The translations under genes and the position numbers were made by a program. The notes under the pieces are model-generated. The model ran no database searches and was not told the DNA's origin. It was given only the letters and a program-made list of their open reading frames with translations. A stretch of 64,000 nucleotides of DNA from Pseudeuparius sepicola (Eukaryota; Arthropoda; Insecta; Coleoptera; Anthribidae): contig OY987301.1 in assembly GCA_963920635.1 (NCBI GenBank), positions 22,858,501-22,922,500 on the forward strand, read 5' to 3'. The first letter of the stretch is position 1, and each line of letters begins with the position of its first letter. Below, piece after piece: positions 1 through 10,400 of this stretch.

Positions 1-260
1 TATCCTTTACTCAATGAGTATAGTAAACAAGAGGTGTTAATAATTTTTGGGCATGTCACAGCATTTTTGTTAAAAATGATCTGAAAAGTTATACAATACC
101 TACAATGCTATCTGTGGGGATGGGAAATATCTGTGCCTTTATCCATTTCTTACTCAAAGATTATACTCGCATTGTTATAATGAAATGGACCACACTTATC
201 TGAATAGCTCCAATGACGGCTCATCTCACTACAAAACACTTGTTAATACCTACTGTTTAT

Positions 261-3200
261 TTAAATCAGCATTTTTGCAAGTTCTTCTGGTGACTTATTC
301 AAAATGTTTTCTGGATTTTCATACAAATTGGAGGGATCATGCACAGACTCATAAAGCTGTTTATAAATTGCCAATACAACTTCATACGACCTTTTTTGGA
401 CAACTTTCTTGTGTTTAGACGATGAAAGCAAATTAACTTGAGGCAACAAAACTGAATCAGGAGATGAAATCAAGTAGTTTAATTTGTTTAGGAATGTTGT
501 TAAATTGTTTGGCTCCATACCTACAATTCAACAATTTTGATAACTAATAAAAAAACGTGGGGCGGATAGTTACCAGGAATTCCCGATAATGGCTCGTTAA
601 TCCTATCTTGCAGGATCATGTATATTGGTCCCAAACTTAAGTTTGCAACTAATGAACTTGCTTGTTCCGATGTTAATGTATCTAATTGTGCATCTGATTG
701 TGCTTGAAGCCTTTCAAGTCTTTCATCCATAAATTCGTACAAAGACAGGCATGTATACATAGAATACATGCAATTTAAAAGATACACAGCCATATCGGTT
801 GGAGGAAGTCTTGATGCTTGCTCATTAACGGCTCTAGAATAAACAAACAACATGGTTCTTTTTTGCCAGGTTAAAGTTAGGTAATTTCAGTGATTTGTAT
901 GATTAAGGAGAGAACATATTCAGTAGTAGAGCCCGATTTTTCATTAAGGTACTGCCATTGGTACCACACAATTTTTATTGGACAAAAAGTTGTAACAAAA
1001 TTTAAAATTTAAATAATATACCACCCACATCAATGAGAGCACATAGAGAATTTAATTGTAGACAGCTTAAAACTTGACAAACATACAGGTCAAGTAAAAA
1101 GTATGAAAAGGTCGAAAGATGCTTATATTTCCTGAAATATTCGTTAAGAATATTTAAAGAATGGTTTAACAAAAGTTGCTAGGCATGTATTTTGCCATAA
1201 ATTGGCAACATTCATTTTTTCTTGACATAAATAAGTTCGTTGCTATGGCAACTATCTGTTTTTTTTTTAAATGGCATGATAATATGATTTTCTTCGCATT
1301 ACCTCTTTCATTACACATTACTTTCTTAAAAGTCACTTTTTGATTGGACCTGGACCAACACTATATTACAGACCTGTGCATAGCGCTGTTTCAAGCAATC
1401 ACCAATGGCACCTCACAACAAAAAAATTGACAGGGTGATGTTAAAACACCTTTGTCGCAGAATCTTTTAGAAAATAAAAATATGCAAATATGTCTGTTAT
1501 AATGAATTTAATATCTAAAATAAAATAAAACGATCATTTGTTATGTCCCTTTCATTTGACAAGTTTACATGACAGATTTCCTTAGATTCCTTAAGAAAAG
1601 CGAGTCTAAAAAGCAAGCTTGAATATTTTGGTACCTTTTGGTTTGAAATGAAGTCCATGGCTAGCTGTAGTGTAAGTACCTACAGAACGTATTAGATTTT
1701 CCAGTTTCTTCTTTATAAGTGGACGATTGGTTCGATTTGGGACTATAGACATTTTTTACTTTAGTTCTTGCATACGTTACAAAATACTCTTCCAAAAGAT
1801 AATATCCAGAATTCTCCCTTCTTCAACTGTTTGGACAGATCATCACGTAATTCCAAAAAAGCGTTTATTTTTCTGCAATTCACGTAATGGTCTGTGCATA
1901 AGATTAATAAGATAGAAATCAAATTAAATGTCAATGTCTAGACATGTCAAAATAATAATGATAACACTAAAAACCGTTAATGCATTAAATCACAGAATAG
2001 CCACCGTAATTAAATGTTCAAAATGTTGCAGAATTATTATTGGAGTCGCCTTCCGAAAGAATTTATCACATTAATTTGTCTTTGCCATTGTAGTCATTGA
2101 CATTTCATTTGAATTCCATAGCTCACTTGATAAGAACTAGATTAATGAAGTCCAACATGTCATTTTTAGAAAAATAATTGTTTTCTCTTTTTTTTTTCTG
2201 TTAGAATCACATCTAAATTTTATATTCACATATCCAGAAAGACGGTCTTTCCAAAAATGCATCATATTATGCAATTAAAAAAAAAAGTTGATTGCCATAG
2301 CATAGCAACGAAACTGTGTATGTCAAGAAAAAAATTATGTCGGCAGTTTATAGGCAAAAAGCTTTTGTTGGCACTTTTTTTTTTTAAATAAAAAAATGTT
2401 CAGGAAATATAAGCACACCTTTCCACACTTTTACTCATCCTGTAAGCAAAACAATAATAATATATAATGATAACTATCGCTCCAAACTAGAGTGCCCCAG
2501 AAGCAACCAAATGTTTGTGAGCAACGTACACAACAATGCAAAAATATTTATTTCTAGCTAGTGGCGGGCTAGTGACGATGTACGTTTTCATACTTTCGAT
2601 GGGCTTGTTTGGAAAAATCGGTCAAAATTTCGATTTTTCCTTACAAGTCTACGCCCTTATTTCAACCCTTTAGCCACCTGCAACACTCAAGCCTTTGGTT
2701 TTCCGAAGCCAGGTTCTATTAATTAATTATTTAGTGAACATGGCTAGCGTGGAAATATGGGCAACAGACACCTTTTATTTCTGTTCAGGAAAATCGAATT
2801 TTCCATATGATATCCCCAGGGGCCACTCGTAAATTTCACTTCATTCTACTCAGCATCGATGTACTTTTCAACCCTCTTTGAGGCTAGTATGCGAAAATGG
2901 GGCACCTAAATCTGTCACTATCTGACAGTCTACTACTAAAAGATGTATAGGTTTACAAATCCAAATAATTCAGGGAGAATTTTTTGAGGAGGGCAGGGCA
3001 GGTATATACTGCAAGGGAATTTTGACATTTTCATTAGAACTACTTGTATAACTTTAGTATGATCTGCTTCATTTTAGAGATACAGGGAGCCAATTTTTGA
3101 TCTTCAAAACTATCTAGCAAAAGGGTGTTGGTTAGTCACTCTAACAGAGAAAGGAAGTGATTTTGAGGTTGATGGTGGGTCTCCGAATTAGGAGACTGAA

Positions 3201-6200
3201 GCCATTATTATAAGAAATTATATCAAAAATATCGTAGCAACGAATTTAAAGCTTCTGATATATTATTTTGTCAATTAAAAAGATTTGAATGGAATGGTAA
3301 CAAATATCAATATCAAACCGAAAATCAAAATGGGAACTGATAATTTAGTTACTCCCTGATATTCTGTGTTAAAAATGTTTTGCAAAAGTGTATATTTGAA
3401 TTGAATTCCTTTTCGCATCAAATAGTTTTGCGTATTATCAAAATCAGTCCATATTTTGAGAAATAATCGCCGAAATAAAATAGGCCCGGTACTCCCCGTA
3501 GCTTAAAAAATAGTAAATAATGTTTGCCCACAGAGGTCTCCAAACTACGTTTGGGAGAACCATGTAAAGTATTGTAAAGGCATAGGATTTTCATTGCGTT
3601 TTTTTTTTAACAGGCAGGTTGTGAGGTGGGAATGTGTTGTCAGCGAGGTTGGCAGTTAAACTATTTGCACAAGTCAAAAATATACCCTGTACAAGTTATA
3701 AAAAATGAATCTATACCTTAAAAGTGGCTCCAAAATACAGTTGGCGATCTTCCCCATGTCCATCTCTCTGCCTTCACTCATGCTTGCAGTTGACAACATA
3801 TCTCTTAGAATAGCCAATAAGTGACTAATTGAGGGAGTAGGACTTAAGTCCCTAGGAGGAGCTTCCACTCTGACTAACAGATTATTAACTTGCTTCTGGA
3901 GTGAAGTCAGAAAGACTTGTTCACTTTTTTCCTGGAACTCACTGAGAGTATCTTCTAGCAGACCACCTTTAACAATTTTACAAATACATTTTTTGTAGTA
4001 TCGGAATAAGTTTACGACTGAATATAAAACGGAAGGTTGGTTGACTGCTTTTATGATTTTGTCTAGACGTATTCTGAGCGGTTGGCATATTCCTTCACAA
4101 ATACTTGCGAGTGTGTTGTCAAGCAGTTCCCCGATGTCTTCTTTTTTACAGAGTTTAACTAGAACATCAAGATTTTGCTTTTCAACTGGAATGGATTTGT
4201 TTAGCCAAACCAACATGTCTGTTATGTAGATTTGAGTATCGTGGGCTCTCAGTTCAATAGGAGCAGGGTTTCCTGAAATATAACACATTTATACCTATTA
4301 ATTTCAACCGGTTTCAAGTTTCTAAAGAATTAAATATGCCAAGTAACTAACTGATCCAACTAGATAACTAAAATGTTTCTTTTTTATGGATACTAATGTC
4401 AATATTTCAATGAGCTCACTAGGCTTGCTCATCAAAATATATAATATATCAATGGGCCTTTTTCACCCTACTTTTTTCAAAGTGCATCGTGAATAAGTAT
4501 GTTAAAAATCCAATTTTTTTCATTTTTTTGCAAATTTTATTTATTTACGGACATGACAAGCCATTTTACAATATAAGAAGCATATTACGCACTAATCAAC
4601 AGTCCATTAATTAAAATATAAATATGCTACTATATTTTTTGATACTCACGTTTTTGAGCTGTCAAAAACTTTCATATTTTAAATTTTGAATGGATGACAA
4701 ACAACAGACTTTAAATATTGGAAATGTCGATCATAATTCTGACAACAGGGCAAATCGTGGCGAACTCTCATTGATCCAAAATGTTGCGAGATATTTAAAA
4801 ATTGTTACAGCTTTTTTGCCCAATAAAAAATTGTGAGGAACCTTGATAGAACTTGTTGAATATTATTGTTCTCCCTTTTTAATCATACATACCTATTACC
4901 CACCTAACTTCAACCTAGTGAAAAAAGCCCATTATTTATCACATACAGTTGTTTGTTAAATAACTTTTAAAGACCAGCCAGACTTCATTCAACCAATAAG
5001 TGCACGTTTTCTACAGCTCTTACAATTGTGCCAAAACTTTTAAATATATTTTGTCATTAACCTGTCTCTGTATTTATGAATGACTATGTTTATCTCGTGA
5101 CAACTCGATCGGATTGAAATGGATCCGATTGAGTTATGTCAAATCTTTTATAATTCTACATTTACATCATCAGTATTGAATCCTATGGTTTTTAATCCTC
5201 TCTAGGGACATTAATTTCTTGTACTTATTCCACAGTAGGTTGGTGCACATTCTGGCCAACTTCTGTTTGAAAATAGCGGCTCGACTTGAAATTTTAAATA
5301 TGATTGAATTTCAATCTGTGGGGTTTATGCCGTCTATTTGAGTCCGCTCCAGTGAATTCAAAACCTCTCTCAATCGGATCGAACGCGTCGAGATAAACGT
5401 AGTCTATGTCCAAGTTGATTTTCGTGAAAGAAAGATCTTGTTCTGGCTGCCTTGATTTTATGAATGAGGATTCAACAAAAAAGGCAACAAGAAATACCTA
5501 TGTCCACAAGTTTGTAGTAAGAACAAGCTCTCTGGCTTTGAAAGAAAATAATACGATTAAGTATGTAGCAATTGTATACCTAATATGTATTACATACCGG
5601 AAGATCCACCTCTTGTCAAAGCATTGATGAACTCATCCATCAAATAATTTCTTCTGCAATTCGAATACTCATCAATGACATATTTAAAAAGTACTGGCCG
5701 ATCTTGGAGTTTTTCCATGGCTTTACTGATGATGTCACTTAATTCTGGATTATCTATATTTCTGCAATGCATTTGCGTCCACCTGTAAAGCCGTTCTAGA
5801 GCCCCTTCTTGATGTAAAGTCATTTGTTCCATAGTTTCCGATGCCAAAGTTTGCAAACCTGCCTGCATTAATATTTTGCAGTTGTTGTGAGTTGCTTGAA
5901 CTTTATCCAAAACTGTAAAAATTTCATACATAATAGGAGTGTCTCGCTTATTTTTTTCACCGTGTAAAATCACAAGTTCTTCAGGTGTCAGCTGGAACGT
6001 TTTTGTGAAAGTGGCAGCAATGTTCTGTTGCATGGAATTTTTTTCTAACTCTTGCTGTAAAACGCTAGTTTTCTGGAGCAATTCTTTTGTTTGAATTTTT
6101 GTATTTTGTAATCTTGTTGTCATATCTTTTATGCACAAACTCATGTCCGCTATGCAATAGTAAACTTGATCAAATGTAGTTTTTACTTCCAAAAATGATG

Positions 6201-6399
6201 ATAGGAAGTTTTCATTGATATCTAAGCTTCGCTTTTCAATTTGGCTTCTTAGGTTTCTTCGTGCTTGAAGATTATTTTCACGATAAAATGAGGAAAGTTC
6301 CTTAAGAGCCTCCAAAGTTTCATGGTCATCTTCAATTCTTGAATCAATTATCTTGTTCAGTCTTTTAGATAATAGGTGCTCACTTTCCGGCTCCTTCAT
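261..6399 (-). CDS. COG6: Conserved oligomeric Golgi complex subunit 6 (COG6), complete, 4 exons
   Basis: COG6 is a subunit of lobe B of the COG tethering complex, which acts at Golgi membranes in retrograde vesicle traffic and so in glycosylation. Minus-strand exons: 6399-5598, 4272-3717, 833-574 and 520-261; all junctions are GT/AG and phases agree (1, 2, 1). The joined CDS is 1878 nt, 625 aa, close to the ~650 aa usual for the family. Exon 1 gives the N-terminal coiled region (SSFLEVKTTFDQVYYCI, then LTPEELVILHG). Exon 2 holds the IELRAHDTQIYITDMLVWL segment, exon 3 the MYSMYTCLSLYEFMDERLE segment, and exon 4 the conserved end NLYENPENILNKSPEEL. The start at 6399 is the first in-frame ATG of the open exon. 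Introns are 1325, 2883 and 53 nt; the two long ones carry MITEs. Identification is from recalled similarity to animal COG6. Confidence 0.95.
834..3716 (-). other. COG6 intron 2
   Basis: This 2883-nt intron is bounded by a GT donor at 3716-3715 and an AG acceptor at 835-834. About half of it is the TA-flanked inverted-repeat element at 1086-2442. A short fragment near 2482-2510 matches a repeat motif also seen near 23246 and 57029. The remainder, 2511-3716, holds no gene that I recognise. Confidence 0.8.
1086..2442. mobile_element. TA-flanked inverted-repeat element (Tc1/mariner-type MITE)
   Basis: The first ~170 bases (from ACAGGTCAAGTAAAAAG) reappear in reverse complement at the right end (ACTTTTACTCATCCTGT), with gaps. 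Inner arm blocks also match: the CTTATATTTCCTGAA block and the TTTCTTGACATA…GTTTCGTTGCTATGGCAA block. TA dinucleotides flank both ends (1084-1085 and 2443-2444), which is the target duplication expected for Tc1/mariner elements. No transposase ORF is present in the ~1.0 kb interior, so it is non-autonomous. It lies in COG6 intron 2. Confidence 0.75.
4452..4932. mobile_element. MITE in COG6 intron 1
   Basis: The left end ATGGGCCTTTTTCACCCTA is matched in inverse orientation at the right end (CACT…AAAAAAGCCCAT). This gives imperfect TIRs of about 15-20 bp around a 480-bp AT-rich core without ORFs. Flanks are AT-rich (…ATATATCA / TATTTATCA…) and no exact target duplication is clear, so the superfamily is unassigned. 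Confidence 0.55.
5084..5402. mobile_element. MITE in COG6 intron 1
   Basis: Inverted ends: GACTATGTTTATCTCG near 5086-5101 and CGAGATAAACGTAGTC near 5389-5404. The similarity continues inward through a CGATCGGATTGA / TCAATCGGATCGAA block. It is about 320 bp with no coding capacity. Ends are defined only by where the inverted similarity stops. Confidence 0.6.
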
Positions 6400-7422
6400 C
6401 TTGTTGATAATATTTTGATTTTGGATTATTTTGTTTTCAAATTATCAAAATTATTAGGTATCTATTTATTTTATAGAAAAAATTGTCATTGCAGATTTAT
6501 TTCACATCCAAACATAGACAAAAGGCTGCTGCATTTTGGCGGAAAAAAATTTCAATAAATTTTATTTTTTATTATTTTTATTTTTCCGTTACATGCTCAG
6601 AAAAATAAAAAACATATTTTTCTGAGGTTACATGTAGTGTCATTTATAGGTTATCTTCTTCTTCTTCTCTTCTTTCCATGGCCTTTGCTCTTCCAAGCAA
6701 ACTACTTGGGGTCTTCGCCACCTCTTCGTTAGGTAAATGTCCTGTTTTCGCTGTATCCGCCCAACATGGTCACTTGAACAAATTTGCTACTTTCCTTTTT
6801 CAATCCTTTCCTTCCCAACATTACAGATTTTTACTGTTCATCAATCAAATAAATCAAATTGTTCGATTGTTCAAAATCTATTTGCAATTTATACCTTTGC
6901 AGTCCTTTATGCTAGAGCCGAATTCGAGCGGATGACCGATTTACCGATTTTAACCAGGTTATAAAAAGTTAGGTTAGATTATAAGAAATTGAACATTAAA
7001 ATAATTTTTGATAATAGAAAAATCTGGTGTGTTCACTGTGCCTTAAAACCATATAATCTGGCCCTTGATCAAATAAATAAATTTGTAAAATTTACTCAAA
7101 ATTTATATTTTATAACCTGGTTCAACCTAACCTATATATTTTGTGGTTCAACCTGGTCATCCGCTCGAATTCGGCCTGTGATTCGGTTTAGGTGTGTCGT
7201 GTGTCCATTCCATTGAGTGTCAAGTGCAAGTGCAGTCAAGTGTCAAGTGTCAACCGTCGATGTCAACACAACAACCAGAAACAACAAAAATAAATCTGAG
7301 GAATTGAGGTAGTACCTCAATCCTCAATGATCTGAGGCCAAGAAAGTGGTTTTAAATGATGTGTTTTTAGTTTTGATGTAATTTTTCCTGCATTTAAAAT
7401 TTCTAGCAGGAGATAAGTGAAA
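6400..7422. promoter_or_regulatory. Divergent intergenic region between COG6 and the transferrin gene
   Basis: This 1023-bp stretch separates the divergent start codons of COG6 and the transferrin-like gene and must contain both 5' UTRs and promoters unless extra 5' exons lie elsewhere. I see no confident TATA box. It also contains the inverted-repeat insertion at 6917-7175. The segment 7176-7320 has short CAAGTGTCAAGTG direct repeats. Confidence 0.5.
6917..7175. mobile_element. MITE in the COG6/transferrin intergenic region
   Basis: The ends are inverted copies of GCCGAATTCGAGCGGATGAC, exact over about 20 bp. Weaker inverted similarity follows, with AACCAGGTTATA and GGTTAGGTT blocks on opposite strands. 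The size is 259 bp and it is non-coding. No clear target duplication was found. Confidence 0.65.
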
Positions 7423-10400
7423 ATGGATTTTGAAATATTTTATCTTTTAAGTTTCATCTGTATAATTACTTTTGGAGCAACTACTGGTAAGTTTTAAAGA
7501 ATGCTATTTTGTTGTACGGGCGGGGTCATGAGATGATTTCACCTGTTTTTGAAAAGAAATAAAGCGTGCTCATTAAATATTTAAAATATTACATACATTG
7601 CATTTTTGGGCAACTAATTAATGTTTAACCATTGTTTATCTGGTTTAAATCGTATTAATAAGTAAAACAGTTCTTACTTCTGCAGATCAATAGTTATTTA
7701 AATTTTAAATAGTTCCTAATAAGCTCTATCCCTATTAAAAATACACTTAGCAGCGGTGCCAAAGTAGGTAAATAACAGCCATGGAATGGTAGTCGACCAC
7801 CTCATCTGAAGACTGGCTGCAGTCGCTGCAGACCTTGTGAATGAGCTCTGGGTGTTTGGCCGCTTTATGCAAATGCAAGATATTGAAATTGCAAATATAT
7901 ATGTGAACAGAACATGACAGTAGAACATGCTGAATAAAGATAATATTTTACGAAAGTAAAAGAAGGTGATTCCTGTTCAACTACTGTTATAAAACAGGCT
8001 AAAATAAGATACAAAATTGTACATGCCTTGAAAAAAAAAATACCTAAATAGGCAAGGTGACCAACTCCTGGCTGACGAAAACCGGGACAGTATTTAGGTC
8101 TCGATTTAGGTACCTAGCTTCTTTTTTTTTTTGGTAAAAGTTTCGCGTGGTGTTTGTCTGCCCCGATTTTTTGAAATTTTGGCTACCACCCTATTTTCGA
8201 GGTCCCTGAACACGAATCTGGCCTTAGATTTTGGTGCTCGGACGTTGTTTCCGAGAAAATGAATTTTCAAAGGGAGTGGATAAAGGTCCGCGAGTCGCGG
8301 ATCTTTAGTGTATTTTTTAAAGGTCCGCGAGTCGCGAATCTCGATCCGTAAAGCAGTAAGACTTGTTCCTACTTGAAAATACCGGTCCTTGAAGCAAATA
8401 GTAAAAGAAGGAACATCCTATAGATAAGACGCGGACACCCCAAACGTGGAAATAAAAAATAAAAAAAAGTGACTATTTATACGTTCGACATACCTATATA
8501 ATAATAATAATAATAAATCGACTTTATTGCACTAAGTAATCACAGTAGTACACGAAAAGGCGAAGTTTAGCTTAACAGCTATTCTACCACTTAACCTTAT
8601 TTTAACTAAATGTAACAAGATGTAATAATAAATAATTAATTAACAAATAGCTCGCAAGTAGGAGGGGGGGGGGCAAACAATAACAAATTTTACAAATATA
8701 AACACAAGCAGCAACAGTCCCAATCAAGTCACAGAAGATACGCCTTTATGTGTTTCTTGAAGCAACTTGGTGACATTATTTTGAAATTTTGCGGTATACT
8801 ATTATAGATTTTTACAACATTGAAGGTAAAAGATCTTCTGAACAGAGCTGTTCTGTGCTGTGGCATAGTTAAAGCTCCAGGATTTCTGACAAAACGTTTT
8901 CTGATCACATCCCGGATAATTAATTTGTCAAGTAGGTATGCTGGTGTCTGGTTAATTATCACTCGATGTAGAAAATTTGAGAATGCATAACTATAATTTT
9001 TTTCAACGGTTAACCACTTCAAGCTGCGCCGCGAGTCCGAAACATGATCAAATTTTCTGAGATTTTCGGTGATGGGCGCTGCCTGTATGAAAAAAGAAGG
9101 GGTAATTATTTCCGAATGTCGGGCAAAAATAGGGGGTTAGCCTAAATTTCAAGAAAATCGGGGGCGGGTTACACCATTGGAAATAATTACCCCTTCTTTT
9201 TTTATAAGGCAGCGCCCATCGTTGCCGACTGCCACGTATAAATAACCACTCCCTAAAAAAAAAAAAACTCTTGACGTTGGATTCGAACCCGGACCTTCCG
9301 ACTGGTTTTCCAACGCTCTACCACTGCTCTAACGATGCTATGGCGAATCTCCTGTTGTACATGAAGACGTCTGGCGACTCGCGGACCTTTAAAAAATACA
9401 CTAAAGATCCGCGACTCGTGGACCTTTATCCACTTCCATTTTCAAATTTGCAACATCGAAAGGTGCAAAATAGTGTGATTAGTTTGAGCTGCATATAGTA
9501 AAAATTCATCCGGATTATAATCACAAATATTGCCTTGTAAAGTGAGGTGTCAAGAGGAAATTTGAAAATTCATTTTCTCGGAAACTACGTCCGAGCGCCA
9601 ATAGCTAAGGTCAGATTCGTGTTCAGGGACCTCGAAAATAGGGGGGTAGCCAAAATTTCAAAAAAATCGGGGCAGACATACACCATGGGAAAGTTTTACC
9701 TTTTTACCTATAATATGCAACTGTCGAGTGTTGTAGTTAATCAACTTATGATTTTTATTAGAATTGATCTGTTTCATGATTTTAACCAATAAATAAACCA
9801 CCCAAGGGAAACAAAAAAAATTGTGATCAAGTAATATAACAAAAATAAAATTATTACAAAGCCACAGGTACATAAATTAAAAAACCAAATACTGGCTGTT
9901 TACAGGTAACTTTCTACCTATGCTAATAAAATAAGTAAATTATTAACATAAACATAATATTATTTTGCTTGAAAAGAAAAAAAAACCTTTGCAACAGATG
10001 AAAAATAGAAAGAATATTACCTGTTCTTATAGCATAGCCGTTTGACACAATGCATTATTTTGTAAAGTAGTTTTTCCAAAATCCCAAATAAAGTGATTTC
10101 GATAATGCATGATTTGTTTTTGAATTATGCATAGATGATTATGTATTTCTGTCATTTAACAATCAAAACTACTTTATAACTAATTTGTAACAGCAAATTT
10201 CTAATTCCGTGACAAAGCGGGATCGGATTGAGAATGCGGTACAATCTGGGACGTATTTATTTTCCAGGAAGGCATTCCAAAAACGGGAAACTGTCCCGGC
10301 CAATCCGGTACGGTTGGTCACCTTGAAATAGGCGACAAACAGAAGGAGTACTCTAATCTAAAGTAATAACATCTTAACATTATAACTTGCCAAAATTTTG

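Larger units (their letters stand above)
8132..9703. mobile_element. Nested element with ~200-bp imperfect inverted ends
   Basis: The left arm (8132-8340) and right arm (9365-9703) are inverse copies. Shared blocks are TCTGCCCCGATTTTTTGAAA, TTTCGAGGTCCCTGAACACG, TTTCCGAGAAAATGAATTTT and a GTCCGCGAGTCGCGGATC tract. The right arm carries ~100 extra bases. Between the arms lie a retrotransposon 3' fragment, a small MITE and a tRNA-like sequence, so this is a stack of insertions. Confidence 0.65.
8053..10325. mobile_element. DNA transposon or MITE with 7-bp target duplication, containing nested insertions
   Basis: The left end CAAGGTGACCAAC is matched exactly in inverse orientation at the right end (GTTGGTCACCTTG). 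A direct repeat AAATAGG flanks both ends (8046-8052 and 10326-10332). A further CCGGGACAG block is inverted near both ends. The element's own sequence seems to be only about 80 bp on the left and 600 bp on the right; the middle is occupied by the inverted-repeat unit 8132-9703. A 7-bp duplication with CAAGG-type ends is near the hAT range (8 bp) but does not fix the superfamily. Confidence 0.7.

Noticed and set aside
9265..9346. Functional tRNA gene
   Set aside because: Box A and B are good but the anticodon and T stems do not pair; kept as SINE-like only.
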